Positions 1 through 11,051 of a DNA stretch of 64,000 nt are shown here, in pieces. The notes under the pieces were generated by a model that saw nothing but the letters and a program-made list of their open reading frames with translations, was not told the origin of the DNA and did not search any database. The stretch spans positions 5,974,529-6,038,528 of the forward strand of contig JANAVB010044017.1 in assembly GCA_029216955.1 (NCBI GenBank), given 5' to 3'. Made by a program: the position numbers and the translations under genes. This stretch comes from Iris pallida. Its lineage: Eukaryota; Streptophyta; Magnoliopsida; Asparagales; Iridaceae. Within the stretch, counting starts at the first letter, position 1; each line of letters begins with the position of its first letter.

Positions 1-19
1 AAAATATATATGCATTAAA

Positions 20-300
20 TATTGGGCATGCCAGCATTACAAGGCCATGCGGCTGAACACTATTTGCTAGTGCATGCAAATGCCAAGCCTATATGCGGCT
101 GAGTACTATTTCATGCGGCCAACTAATAAATGGCTAAAGGCAATTAAATAATGCATTTCAATATAAAGGCCATGCGGCCAACTAATAAATATTCAATTAA
201 ATGGCCATGCAGCTCAGAGCAAAATGCTCATGCGGCCAGCAAATATTTTTAACGGCCATGCGGCCAGAAATATTTACTCATGCGGCCTGCAAATATCAAA
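20..300. repeat. Degenerate tandem array with CATGCGGCC core
   Basis: About eight irregular units share a core CATGCGGC(C/T) followed by an A/T-rich spacer such as AACTAATAAAT or AGCAAATAT. Spacing is uneven (about 25-45 bp), as in an old array broken by indels. It lies inside the LTR-like fragment. Confidence 0.6.
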
Positions 301-707
301 AGTGCAATTAATGGCTCCCACAGAGAATATGTCCATGGAAAATACCATGGCCACCATGCTCCTCCAAACAACAATAAGAACCCAATTCCAAACTCCCATA
401 GGTCAAATTTGGGTAAAATAAAATTCTCTACAACATGGAACCATCAGTTGACAAAAACATGCAAGTTTGACAGATCAAAACCCATAAAAACCGAAAATAC
501 CATAAAGCTAGATCTACAACAATCCACTCGGTAAAACCAAAAACTCCAAGTTCTAAATATGCTTAGAATCATGCAAGGAAGAAGATGGAACAAACAGAAA
601 TAAATTTGTTCAAGGTTCGGCAAGGTGTACTTGCCTCTCTCTAATGGCTAGGGTTTGGTGGAAAAGAAATGAATGAGGGTGAATGAGGAGGGAGAGAGAA
701 AAAGTGG

Positions 708-717
708 CTTATATAAC
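708..717 (-). promoter_or_regulatory. Possible TATA box of the left-edge LTR
   Basis: On the minus strand the sequence reads GTTATATAAG. It is followed by a pyrimidine-rich leader through about 640 that includes CTCTCTCC-type tracts common in plant 5' leaders. It fits a core promoter in the LTR-like fragment, but no transcript evidence exists here. Confidence 0.3.
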
Positions 718-1056
718 AAACTCAAGTGATCTCCACCATTCATTCCTCTCCACTCAACCTAAACCATACACCTCATCTCATAAAGAACCAAACTAAACCA
801 AACCAAGTCCAAGTCAAACCAACCCATGTCAATTTAAACCGAACCAAATAAAACCAAGTCAAATCAATTCAAACCAAGTCCAATGCCAAGCCCAGTTAAA
901 CCAAACCCAATAAAACCAAGTCCAAGTCAAAACCAAGTCATAAAAATCTAATACTTCGGAAGACTTTAAAATATCACGCAAATCGATAAATACGAAATAC
1001 GGCTCAAATAAACACGTATCCGTATAAAATACCGATACAGTGAGACGGGTCTCACA

Positions 1057-1749
1057 GAGCTTATGTTTTATGTTTTCATTGAATTTTAAAGTAAATTTTG
1101 GTATACTTAAACTTATACTAAGAATTAAACTTAATAAACTTGATCTTTTAAGCTCGTTTTTAGGTGTTTGCGACTAGTTATATATTGTTCTAATAAATTT
1201 GATTAATTGCTTGGTTGGTAGAGACTTGGCTTTGAAATTGCATGCTTCCAAAAAAATAAAAAATATATATTTCTAGGTTAAAAGGTTCTATAATATTAAG
1301 TGTGTTTATTGATCAAATATTAATTGGTAAAATACCGATACTGAACAAAAACCGACCGAATACCGATTTAACCGAAACGAAAAATCGATTCTTAATGGTA
1401 CGATACTGGTATTGATTTTTTAAATACCAATTTTTAAAATACCAAAAAATTTGACCAAATACCGACCGATTATATCGACGCTTCCCCCTAATACACGCTT
1501 ATGAAATGTTAGTTAATCCTAAGACAAGATTAGAAAGACTATAATATATGCATCCACTCACATAATCAACTAGGATGGTTTTATGTGAGTTGATTTAAGG
1601 TCGTTCACCAATGATTTTTCCAATATGTTGGGCACCCCAACCTCATAGGTGTAGGGAGTCACTTAGATATGTTGAGACGTTAGAGTTTGGTTGGCACTTG
1701 GAATTGTTCGGCTGGAGATGTTATTTTCTTTTGTTTATAAATGACATAA
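1057..1749. other. AT-rich anonymous sequence, no gene
   Basis: No reading frame of note. Between about 1325 and 1480 there is a cluster of ACCGA(C/T)CGAATACCG-like words and their complements, a degenerate low-complexity motif common in plant intergenic DNA. I could not define termini for any element here. Confidence 0.5.
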
Positions 1750-2286
1750 TGTCACGCCCATAGCCAGAATATTGGAGACATGAACGGAGCTAAGCCATCT
1801 ACGTATATCAGAATATGTCGGTACCCCGAGATACTGACATGATTGTATAAGACATAAGTATTATACTACAATCTAATAGTTGATACTAGGTCTACCAATC
1901 CTAGTGCCTTAATCACAAGCAAACAAGTAAAGTACATGATATATGGTCATCAGAAATAACGTAGTAAAGCGTCCCAAACTATAGATATATAATTGATCAT
2001 GAAGCTAGTAATACAAAATAAGATACTAGCAAGAGTAAACATAATACATGATCAGATCTATGTGCAGTTTAGATATATACAAATCATGTTAGCCCGTAAG
2101 CTGAAAGTCAAGTCCAAAACATAAGCACAATACGTGATCGGTGGCTAAACACCGCTAAAAAAAATACAAAAACTAGTGGAAGAAAGAATGAAAACCGACT
2201 CAGACACTCGGTTGGTGCTCCTCAGGTGGTCACCATCGAACGAGAGCCACGAAAGATCCTTCGATTCTACTACAAGATATGGCCAT
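1750..2286 (-). mobile_element. Start of a minus-strand gypsy-type LTR, interrupted by the copia element
   Basis: Position 1750 begins TGTCACGCCCATAGCC. This matches the terminal TGTCACGNCC signature shared by the LTRs of elements D, E, F and LARD-B, whose U5 ends appear in this orientation. The sequence runs to 2286, where the copia 3' LTR starts. It is therefore probably the outer host of the whole nest, with its remainder lying to the right of the window. Confidence 0.5.
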
Positions 2287-3319
2287 TGTTTCTATTGGAA
2301 CGTTGAGCACCTCTAGGGGGTGAATAAAGTGTGTGTGTGCAGCGGAAAGATAATCACCAATTAAAAAATATCTAAGTAGTATCACAGGTGTACAGTAATG
2401 AGCAAACTATGAAATTTAAATGAAAAGAGTAAAGGGCATCAGAAAAGCAAACAAATGACACATCGATGTATACTGATTTTCCTCTGAGAGGACTAGTCTA
2501 GTCTCGAGTGCTCGATGTTAATCCACTATGGCCCAAGCGAGCGCTTGCAGCTCCTTAGAACACGAGTTTTCGTATGAAGGACTTTCAACTTTAACTGGGG
2601 CAAACTTGAAAACTGGAACGTTTTCGGAGAGCCTTCTTTACAACTCGAACAACCAAACTCTAGATTGAAACAGAATGTTATTTGGCTTGACTAGGAGTCA
2701 TTAAAGGCTAGATGTGAAAGTGAATAGCTCTGGAATGCTTTTAAATAGAAAGAGAAGAGAGGAATGAATGAATGAATGATTTGGAATGGAAAGTTCTCCT
2801 CTATTTATAGCATTTTTTTGGGTAGAACTTGGGCAGATTTCGGGTCCATAAATTTCGTAATTCGAAAAGTGGTTACAGATATTCAGGAAGACCAAACTGA
2901 CCTAGAAACAGATTAGCAGAACTCAGGCAGAGTTCAGGCCGAACTCGGTTAGAGTTCTCATGTAAATATATGTTCAAATAATGTATGGACTTTTTGTATG
3001 GCTATTGAATGTGGGTTTGATATAGGATTGGATATAGGATTAGGTATATGGGTAGGCTTTTGAATGTGGAGTTTAAAAAGTCAGTTGCCAATCCGATCAA
3101 CCTAACATTTTTTCTAGACTCAATAAAAGGAAAAATACATAATAAATAGAAAAAACAAAACTTGATCTGCATCTGTAGTTTTTGTATGATGAAGACGTCG
3201 AGTAGTAACTTGTTGGAAGTAGACATTCTGTTGTTGTACATGTTATGTATTATTTGTGTATCGACCAAAGTCTATGTTGATTATCAAAATCAGGTGTGAC
3301 TATGACCAATGGGCCAACA
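2287..3319 (-). repeat. 3' LTR of the SIRE copia element
   Basis: Read on the minus strand the LTR starts TGTTGGCCCATTGG (right end 3319) and ends in ...CCAATAGAAACA (left end 2287). The right-end words match SIRE LTR starts. Near 2310 the text CACCTCTAGGGGGTGAAT is the usual complement of the SIRE U5 end. Length is 1033 bp, normal for the lineage. Its partner LTR is off the window, so age cannot be judged. Confidence 0.75.
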
Positions 3320-3756
3320 ATTTTCCTATTTGATAATTGACAAACTTTGAGTTTATACCAAATAATATCAACAACAAAAAATATGCCTCTCGTTGGTACT
3401 TGGTGCATTGTTTGACTTGGTAACATGGTATGGAACACTTTCCTATTTGTCATTTGTACAAAATAGAAGCACACCCCCCGGGCAAATTGTGAGCACAAAG
3501 AACATAAGAAGACAAGATCATATCCAAAAAATATAGAGAAAGAAACATAGCCAACAATAGATAAGTCTAACTGCTGAAGTAGAATATGGTAGGAAACACT
3601 AGAACTCGGTAGCATAATCATGAAAGTACATAAAACCATAAAATATGGAAGTCTAAAAGAGACTTTCCATAACTAGTACATAAAAACATTAAAAAAAAAC
3701 TACTACACGATCATCATCGTCATCAGATACATAACCAAAAAGCCTAAACACTATCA
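3320..3756 (-). other. Degenerate polypurine tract and 3' noncoding spacer of the copia element
   Basis: Immediately before the 3' LTR on the minus strand is AAATAGGAAAAT (about 3320-3332), in the place of the usual purine-rich priming tract. The rest to 3756 separates the env-like gene from the LTR. The open frame 3250-3639 crosses the LTR boundary and is not taken as a gene. Confidence 0.55.
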
Positions 3757-5011
3757 TTAACTCGCATCTTTGCCAGTGTCAGCAGAACGACTGGGGTCAA
3801 TGTATGTTGCGGTAGGGTCGAAGTAGCGTCGAGCCTGACGATCCTCGAACCTGGGTCCGTCGAAGTATGGATGGCGAAGAATCAGAGTGGGACCAGTAGG
3901 ATGATGAGTCAGGGTCCACTGAATGTCAGCAATACCATTCCTCAGAGTTTGGAATTGGTATGTCAAACAATAGTCAGTATCTCACTGACGTATGCGCTCT
4001 GTCTGATAGCGCTCATCCTTGAGAATACAGTGAGCCTCGAATCGATCGAAGAGCTGATCGATTGTGCGGGTAGGTAGGACATTAGCAGAAGGGGCTTCAT
4101 CAGGAGGGACTAGTGCAGGCTGAGATGCCTGGACAGGTAGAATACGTCCGGCACCAACTACATGAGCAACAGGGACAGAAAACTTCCTAGACCTATGAAG
4201 CTCAGATGGCGTACTATCGATAGGACATGAATCCAAGGGAATGTTGAACCTTTGGAAAATGATAGAAAGAACCATAGGATAGATAAGGTTACGTCCTGTC
4301 TTCCTGCAGTTGATCATAGATGGCATCATAGTTTTGGGAAGACTAAAGGGAATTCCAAAATGAATATGATACACGGCAGACTGCTCCAAATACGTGATCT
4401 TATTAGTAGATCCCGTTTTGGACAGAGTAGATACAATGATAATTCGATGAAGCTCATAAAAATGTTGGTTCAAGTAACGTGACATGAGCCGTCTAGGATG
4501 TTTGGGATTCGAAGCACACATCGCGTCCTTGAAAGATTATAGGTTGATGTCGGCACCAAATTGGACTTTGGTAATGTCGACTAAGGCATCTCCAATTGCA
4601 GACCTGAAGCCATTCGCTTAAGTCGTCGTTATAAAATTCTATTTCAGTCCGACAGACTAAGGAATACATTATACCATATGAATATTGTAGGTTGCAGTAA
4701 AACAACCGAACGGCGCTGCCGAATATCGGATTGGAAATTTTTACAAATTCACGTTGGTAAATGTTTTGGAAGGTCAAGCAATATTCCAAGAATATGTTAA
4801 AATTAATGGAGTTACTCGGACATATAGGATGTTTGTGAAAGTCATAAAACCAAACGAATGAGGTTTCTAAGTTTATGAATAACGTAGCGTCATAGTCATC
4901 CTCATCGGATGGTAGAAGTGGACTAAATAGACTTTCTTGAAGTGTGTAGGATGGACTTGATGTAGAAGCACCATTACTCCTATTATTTTTTTTGAAAAGT
5001 CTAGGATCCAT
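3757..5011 (-). pseudogene. Env-like / 'putative plant transposon protein' gene of the SIRE element, broken
   Basis: Three minus-strand frames line up as one former gene between RNase H and the 3' LTR, where Sireviruses carry an extra ORF of debated envelope-like role. The first piece starts best at the methionine at 5011 (MDPRLFKK...), with a Ser-rich then acidic N-terminus. It includes NPIFGSAVRLFYCNLQ, the pattern 'P..V..FY.NL' typical of the plant transposon protein domain. A frame change near 4520 leads to the second piece (4521-3982; PYPMVLS-type helix, here YPMVLSIIFQRF), then a stop at 3982, then a third piece (3966-3757). The family's function is unknown. No clear signal peptide or fusion peptide is visible. 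The family call is by remembered pattern, not by search. Confidence 0.65.
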
Positions 5012-5611
5012 AGAAAATTTGACAAGAAAAGAGTATAAATTACCCAAAAAAATAGCGACGTAGAGTGGAAGAGAACGACGCAAAACCCTTAGATACGAAG
5101 TTTTAGGGCTTAACTCCAAGATAATAGGGAGAAAATTTTGAGCTAGGGTTAGGGTTTTTCCGTTTAGAGGCGACTGTGGTCGTGGGAAGAAGGAGAAGTG
5201 AGTTGCGGTTCAAAAAGAAGTGGGACAGCAGCTGATTGGACAGTTCTATCGGCGGGGTAACCGAACTCAGCCCGAACTCGGTCCGAGTTCGATAGGCTTG
5301 TACTTTGAAAACAATTTTTGTTTTATGAATAGAAAATTGTATATAACTAATATTCATTTGTTTAAAATAAATCTTCATCACTTTGGGTTAGCTATAGGGA
5401 CCGAATCCCAGCTAGCGGTAGTCCGAAGACACTTGGCACCGTGTCGCTTAGACTTTTATGCCTTGTTGACAGAAGGAGCCTTTCGACTTGTACCCAAAAT
5501 AACTCAGACTTAAAATATATTATTTGAATATAGTCTATACAATTTTAAAAACATAAGGCATTATGTTTCAGAAAATTCAAGAATACCTAACTCGTAATGA
5601 ATAAAGTTGAA
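5012..5611 (-). other. Copia pol/env spacer with a perfect palindrome
   Basis: Noncoding spacer between the end of pol and the env-like gene. It contains the perfect 19-bp palindrome CGAACTCGGTCCGAGTTCG at 5273-5291. Related GAACTC/GAGTTC words recur in the 3' LTR around 2920-2960. The minus-strand open frame 5103-5381 has no recognisable domain. Confidence 0.5.
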
Positions 5612-6289
5612 TCAGTCTTTAGGTAATGGTTTTCTAAAAATATTTGCTAACTGATGATCTGTGTCAATGAATTCTAAACAAATATCCCCATTTTGTTGGT
5701 GATCATATAAGAAGTGATGACGTATTTTGATATGTTTAGTGCATGAGTGACATACATGATTCTTTGTCAAATATATTGTGCTAGTGTTATCACAATAAAT
5801 TAAAATCCATGTATAGTGTAGATAGTAGTCTTCTAAGATTTGCTTCATACACAAAATTTTTGCACAGTAATGACCTGCAACGATATACTTGGCTTTAGTC
5901 GTTGATAATGCAACAAAATTTTGTTTCTTGCTAAACCAAGATACTAGAACTTTACCTAGGAAATGACACGTACCGCCAGTACTTTTATGGTCTACTTTGC
6001 ATCCAACAAAATCATCACCAGAATACCTAATTAGGTCAAATGATGTTGTTTTGGGTTACCATAAGCCAATAGTAGAAGTACCCTTAAGGTATCAAAAGAT
6101 ACGCTTAACAGCACATAAGTGTGATTCCTTAGGGTTGGCTTAATATTTAGCACATATGCAAATGTTAAACATGATATCAGGCTGACTAGCAGTTAAATAT
6201 AATAAACTACCAAAGATACCTCGATACTTATGCTGGTCGACTGGTTTGCCACTTTCATAAATATCAAGCTTAGTTGATGTAGCCATAGG
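5612..6289 (-). pseudogene. Copia RT C-terminus and RNase H (distal pol fragment)
   Basis: The fragment encodes the end of a Ty1/copia polyprotein. After translation on the minus strand one sees an RNase H start region (DDFVGCKVDHKSTGG near 6000), then the ALSTTKAKYI block, then YCDNTSTIYLTKN and HIKIRHHF, ending in LANIFRKPLPKD at about 5615. These match the SIRE RNase H order of catalytic Asp/Glu/Asp blocks, with Glu replaced by Lys in the 'A(E)AEY' motif (here AKYI). The right edge is the ATAGG target site of LARD-B, and the upstream part of the gene resumes at 36694. The gene is dead. Confidence 0.8.
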
Positions 6290-7258
6290 TGTCACGCCCT
6301 GGTCTCGTAGGACCGATCGTCCTCACTAAGGCGTAATGCCATACGAGCCTAGGTTACGCTCGTGCAAGGCCAAGTCCGGAACGGCCGATTTAAGCTAGGC
6401 CACAAAGTCTGTAGTGCCCTGTCCCGCTCAGTCAATCGGAGGAATCGAAATGCCAACGGCGTTTGGACTTAGCCTTGCAATAGCTGTTCGAAGACATCGC
6501 TCGGTCGAGGCAACCGCTCGCTCAGGTGGGGTAGTTTCGGTAAACTCGCCTCATCTTTGCCTTCACATAATAAATCACATGTTTTTAACTTACACAAGTA
6601 GGCTTGATAATAAAAGAGACAAATCCACATAGCTAAAGGAAATAATCCCGACGGGTCGAATTGAGTTAGAATATGGAAAGGTCCAAAATGATCGTCTTAG
6701 AGTTGGTGCACGGTGTGCTTTGAAAATGACACTTGGTCCTTCGTCCCGTGGCTTGGGAGAAGGAAGAGTTGGTCTTCGCCACAAGCTAAGAGTTAGTCAA
6801 ATTCATAGGCGTCGCCCGCATGAATGCTTCATTAAGCATGCACGGTCTCTTCGCCCAAGGCGTGGTATAGCTTCTGCTCGTCGACGGGTTATGTTGTATT
6901 GTACGGCTTGTGGCATAAGTCTAGGCCCCTCAAAGAACTTGGTTGTTCAAGTCGAACGAGTGCACGGCACGTTCTCATGACGTAAGGCTTGACGCAACCT
7001 TTGCTCGTCAAGTTGTTGCAAAGTAAATTAGGCAAGTTACGTTAAGCTATCAGGAGTAGTAGCAGGCACGGCTCTATGAGTTCTACGGTTGGGTATAACC
7101 ACATAGTCTCACGATTATAAGGCCCGTCATATAGAGTATGACTTAGGCGGTGGTGTCATATAGAGTTTCAAGTTGGTCTAAGACATGATGGCACGGACTT
7201 AGTGTTTTAAGGCACGGGCCACGGTTGAATTCTTGAGTTTGGAAAGTGTTTCAAATAG

Positions 7259-7361
7259 AATGCTCACGACTAGGTCGTTGAGGAAAGAAAGAAGAATGCT
7301 CACGACTGGGTCATTGAGGCAAGAAAGAAGAATGTTCGCGACTGGGTCGTCGAGGCAAGAT
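7259..7361. repeat. Three 36-bp tandem units in the LARD-A 5' LTR
   Basis: Each unit is an AATGCTCACGACT(A/G)GGTCGTTGAGG-like stretch followed by AAGAAAGAAG. Units begin at about 7259, 7295 and 7331. The 3' LTR has the same three units at 11901-12003. LARD-C has about one (near 45328-45355), so the triplication arose within the LARD-A lineage. Confidence 0.8.
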
Positions 7362-8698
7362 CTCAGATGTGAGAAGTATTGAAATTAGCCCTGAAAGAGA
7401 TGGTAACACTAGAAGTAGCTTTGACTGTGTGAGACGTCAGTTCGAGTCGAGTCGAGTCTTGCATGGTCATTGGACAACTTGTACAAGGTAAAATAAATCT
7501 GTTTCTCGAACGGCGACCCCGACGTCCCAGGGGAACCATTGCGATAGAGACATTCATAGCTGTGCTGGATGACCGCACGGGTTAGGCGGGGACTTGCAGC
7601 GGAGCTAGCTACTCGTGCTGGAAAGGAGAGTCCGTCTAATCAAAAGCTAAAAGGGAGTCTATTATAGGGTTGGGCCCTAGTGACTAGTTCATATAGATGA
7701 GTCGGCATGGGCGGCGATCCGCGTGTATGCCTTTGGATTGAGTCGAGTATTGAGTGTAGTATATCAAGGAAGTTGAGTTGAATGTGCGTGTACAGTTGGA
7801 ACATAAAATGTTGGGCCTAAGATTTGGCTGCAACGTAGGCGACGTGCTTCGGCACGAGATGTGGCGTCGAGTCCTATGTTGTCGGCATATAAGTTGTATA
7901 GTTATGGTTTGAGTTGTCATGAGTTTAAGTCAGGAGATGTCGCAAGGCAAAGTTGGTCGAGTGACACTAACACTCACAAGTTGGATGGGTCAGTTGATGA
8001 TTTAGTAGCAAAGGGCCGCGAGGCGGCAAGGGCCGCGAGGTGGCGATATGATCGAGTCTCATTGAGTTGCGAGGTACGGCCTCAGCAAGGGTTTGTAGCA
8101 CGGTCACACGGGAGTGGAGCCTCATCGCGTAGTTGCGTCTCTGATTTTGGCCGTAAGGCAAACATGACTTGATAGGTTAACGATGTTGGCACGAGAAGGG
8201 TCTAAAGGTGAAGTATGAGTTAACGTTGATGTTGCAAGCACGGAATGGTCTAAAGATACAAAATAGGCAAGGCATCGGTCATAAAACTGATCCTAAGGCA
8301 AGACTAGAAAGACAATTGATAAGAAAGGATTATATTACACAAAGTAAACTAACGTGTTGGTTTTGTATGGGTGGGCGAGGAGCTCATTCCACCAGTACAG
8401 TTGAGTACTGACACCCACATAGTTTACATGTGCAGGCACAGGTAGAAGCTCATGGCGCAGAGCTCGCTTGGATGCGTCGAGGCACGAAGTTCCTTGGCAA
8501 CTCGAAGCATCCGACCGCATGGAGTAAAGACTTATACCTGACATAATGTATGGACGTCGCCTTCCGAAGCATCCGCTGGCTCGAGACATGTATTGAGAGA
8601 TGAGAGAGAGCAGAGTGACTTGTAAATAAGAGAAAAGTGAGCACGAGAGACTTGTAATTTGGCATTGTGCCCACAAATATAATCTTGTATTCAATATC

Positions 8699-8704
8699 AA
8701 TAAA
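8699..8704 (+). terminator. Polyadenylation signal AATAAA in the LARD-A 5' LTR
   Basis: AATAAA sits in ATATCAATAAA and is conserved at the same LTR position in the 3' LTR (13324-13329) and in LARD-C (46633-46638, 63764-63769). It is followed by a T/G-rich stretch. It would place the R/U5 boundary shortly downstream. Confidence 0.55.
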
Positions 8705-8907
8705 AAGCTTCTTTTGAATAACTTGTGTTTGTTCTAAATTTTTGCTGCATGTTTCAATATTTCTGCTTGGGACTTCTGTGCGACGACCCCGTCGCCGCCG
8801 ATGTAATCGGTCATTATGAAACTGCCTTGCACGAGCGCAATCTAGGCTCGTGCGGCATCACGCCTTAGCGAGGACGATCGCTCCTACGGGATAGGGGCAT
8901 GACATAA

Positions 8908-8919
8908 TGGTATCAGAGC
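8908..8919 (+). other. Primer-binding site, initiator tRNA-Met (LARD-A)
   Basis: TGGTATCAGAGC begins three bases after the 5' LTR ends at 8904. It is complementary to the 3' end of plant initiator tRNA-Met, the common primer of plant LTR retroelements. The same site occurs in LARD-C (46844-46855) and LARD-B (complement at 19531-19542). Confidence 0.9.
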
Positions 8920-10268
8920 ACGGCTTTACGTCCTTGGACTATCGATTGAATTCTTTAACTTTGATGTTTCTGCAAAACTCTGTTGCTTCCGCAAGTTGTT
9001 ATCGTTGGTGCGCTCTCTCTCAAATGTCCCACGGGATGTCCATACAATAAGTTTATCTATTTTGTAAAATATAGGAGAACAGTTTTTGTCAAAACAAAAA
9101 GATGGTTCGCGTAAGCACGGTTGGCTAAGTCGGGCTGGGCATATACACCAAAATTGCGTCGACCTTAGAAAAGTTGAGTGCGGGATTCGAATTGTGTTGG
9201 ACAAGAATAAGTTAGACTCGATTGAGTAAATGAGAGAACTATCAATAGGGGTGCTATCGAATGGCGATATCGTCGATGCGATATAGATGAGCGTGCTTGA
9301 AATTTAAGGAATGGTTCGAACGGGATTCAAAGAAGTCAATTTTGATTCGAATGATAGTTTTGAGTATTTGTTGAATGACTTCATTCCTGAGTGGTGTATG
9401 CGATAGTCTCAGAAATGTCGATCGATCGATTGAGGATGTGGGGTATCGGTGAGTCTATCAGCAAGAATCACGTTATGCAAAGCCTTAGATTGAGTATTGT
9501 TGAACAAGATATAGTCTTGAAGATTTTGATGAGTCGATTCGAACAACTTAGAAATTGATGCGCACGGAACATGCACGGGATTGAGGATCGTGCGAAGTAT
9601 GAAACGTGAGAATGATTGAGTAGGAGAAATCGAATCGAGGAAAAGTTAGGGTATACGAATGGATGACTTGATCGAGAAAGTAGATATGGATCGTATACAA
9701 AAAGTTAGCACAACAGATAGACAGCGTGCATGAAGGGTTTGATTTTGAAGTTACGCGAATGTCTCTAAGGATTGGATTGAATGTTGCTCGATGATTTGAG
9801 TTAGCAAAGGGACGATGCGAATTGAGGAAAAACGTTGGTCGATGACTTAAGATAGACAGATGAATAATACGCGAAATTGTTTAAGGAAATTGATGTTGTG
9901 AATGATTCGAAGGATAATAATCGAACTAGAATTTGAATGTCGAGGAGATTGTCCAGTCGGACGATAGTTTCGTTCGCACGACTCGAAATTTGGTTGCAAA
10001 GGAAGATCTCAGGTTACGCATATCGTCGATGGTATTGAGGCGTATCAAAGATCGCTATGTGATAACTCGGGGGTACTCTAACTCGGCGAATGACGATCAT
10101 GCAAGTGTTATTGTTCGGTTGGATGCTATACTTAGGATTTTGATTGAGATGAATGCCGGATGAAAATGAAAGTGTCTTGATGGTTACACTGATAACCATA
10201 GCGTCGACATTCTTGTCTTATGCAAGCGCAACTCTAGCCTCGAACATGCATCGCGTCAGATTTGAGGC

Positions 10269-10318
10269 GATCGTTCCGCGTGAGCGCTGACATGGTGATT
10301 CATGTCGCGGGAATGATC
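10269..10318 (+). ncRNA. Conserved RNA hairpin 1 in LARD-A
   Basis: An outer stem GATCGTTCC / GGAATGATC and an inner stem GACATG / CATGTC (10289-10294, 10301-10306) close the hexaloop GTGATT. Counterparts are 48192-48241 in LARD-C and 18076-18129 (minus) in LARD-B. This is a predicted cis structure in the element RNA, not an independent RNA gene. Confidence 0.55.
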
Positions 10319-10505
10319 GAACTCAAAAAATTAGAATACGGCAACTTTGATTGCCTCGACTTGTCGGTTTGATACGAAAGAAAATTTGAGGATGTTAGGA
10401 CTTGCGATTGATAAATGAAATACACTTGAGGATTGAGTAGGACCAATTCGCACATCGAAAATGAAATAGTCTAGACTCGAACAAGAGTTACATCCCGATG
10501 AGGAT

Positions 10506-10556
10506 GATTATTCCGCGGGAGCGTGTTTGGTGATTCATGCCAACCATGGAAAAATC
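10506..10556 (+). ncRNA. Conserved RNA hairpin 2 in LARD-A
   Basis: An outer stem GATTATTCC / GGAAAAATC (8 of 9 positions pair) surrounds a TGGTGATTCATGCCA tip. Counterparts are 48429-48480 in LARD-C and 17839-17890 (minus) in LARD-B. It repeats the tip sequence of hairpin 1, so the two are probably an ancient duplicate pair. Confidence 0.5.
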
Positions 10557-11014
10557 TGACTTGCGTGAGATCGGGACGCAACGTATTGTTAAATCGGATG
10601 ACCTCGTGATCGATTTCGTGAATTGGGATATTGGTATTGATGAATGAAATGATTCGGGAATATGAAAATACCACTCATGAGCCTTGGCTGACATGTATGT
10701 ATATCAAGGACGCTTGAATGCGTGCACGATCCGACTCGAGTGGTAATGGCAGAATTCGCTATCACAAGGCTTGGCTGAAATGCATGAATTTTGGGGACGC
10801 CTAAAATATGTGCACGATCCATACTAAGTGATACGTTGAATTCAAGTGAGACTTGCGGAACATGAAAGTGTCGAGGATTTTGAGATTGTAAGTTTTAAAG
10901 AAAAGATTGTGGGTAGCACGAGCGTGGCTCGAATTTGAGGGAACGCATAGGAGTAGTACATACGAGAGTCCTTGAATGTTGAAACAAGTGATAAGTCGAT
11001 AAGTGTACTCAGTT

Positions 11015-11032
11015 AGTTTCGAGGACGAAACT
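11015..11032 (+). ncRNA. Pre-polypurine-tract hairpin (LARD-A)
   Basis: AGTTTCG-AGGA-CGAAACT forms a perfect 7-bp stem with an AGGA loop, about 20 bp before the 3' LTR. Equivalents occur in LARD-B (16591-16610), LARD-C (49336-49353, one CpG to CpA change) and Tekay F (53345-53362). Confidence 0.6.
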
Positions 11033-11051
11033 TTTTCTGAGTGGTGTATGA

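Larger units (their letters stand above)
1..1056 (-). repeat. LTR-like fragment, cut by the window edge
   Basis: No coding frame is credible here. The block ends at 1056 in ...GACGGGTCTCACA, which on the minus strand reads as an LTR start TGTGAGACCC. The terminal 14 bases (1041-1054) form the palindrome TGAGAC-GG-GTCTCA. It carries low-complexity tracts (about 735-930, repeats of AAACCAAA/CAAGTC) and a minus-strand TATA-like sequence near 708. This composition fits a minus-strand LTR whose other end lies left of the window. Without the opposite end or a target-site duplication the assignment is tentative. Confidence 0.4.
6410..8904 (+). repeat. LARD-A 5' LTR
   Basis: A 2495-bp LTR, TGTAGTGCCC...GCATGACA. 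It has a 36-bp tandem repeat (7259-7361), an AATAAA signal at 8699-8704, and terminal U5 stem-loops (GCACGAG/CTCGTGC at 8829-8853). The last stem (GCTCC/GGGAT) is damaged in this copy but intact in the 3' LTR. Open frames in it (for example 6720-6980, 7363-7578, 8208-8411) recur in LARD-C with shifts and show no protein family. Confidence 0.85.
8905..11051 (+). other. LARD-A internal noncoding region
   Basis: 2147 bp without gag or pol similarity. The longest frames (8926-9204 minus, 9933-10163 plus) are short and unrelated to any family I know. The region is nevertheless recognisably conserved with LARD-B and LARD-C. It holds the PBS, two conserved hairpins (10269-10318, 10506-10556) and a hairpin just before the polypurine tract (11015-11032). 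A cis-acting role in packaging or reverse transcription fits better than a coding role (inference). Confidence 0.75.

Noticed and set aside
3250..3639. 129-codon minus-strand frame
   Set aside because: It crosses the copia LTR boundary and priming tract, so it cannot be a native gene.
6720..6980. 86-90 codon frame repeated at 11362-11634 in the LARD-A LTRs
   Set aside because: Present because the LTRs are duplicates. In LARD-C the frame is cut or shifted, so it is not kept as a protein.
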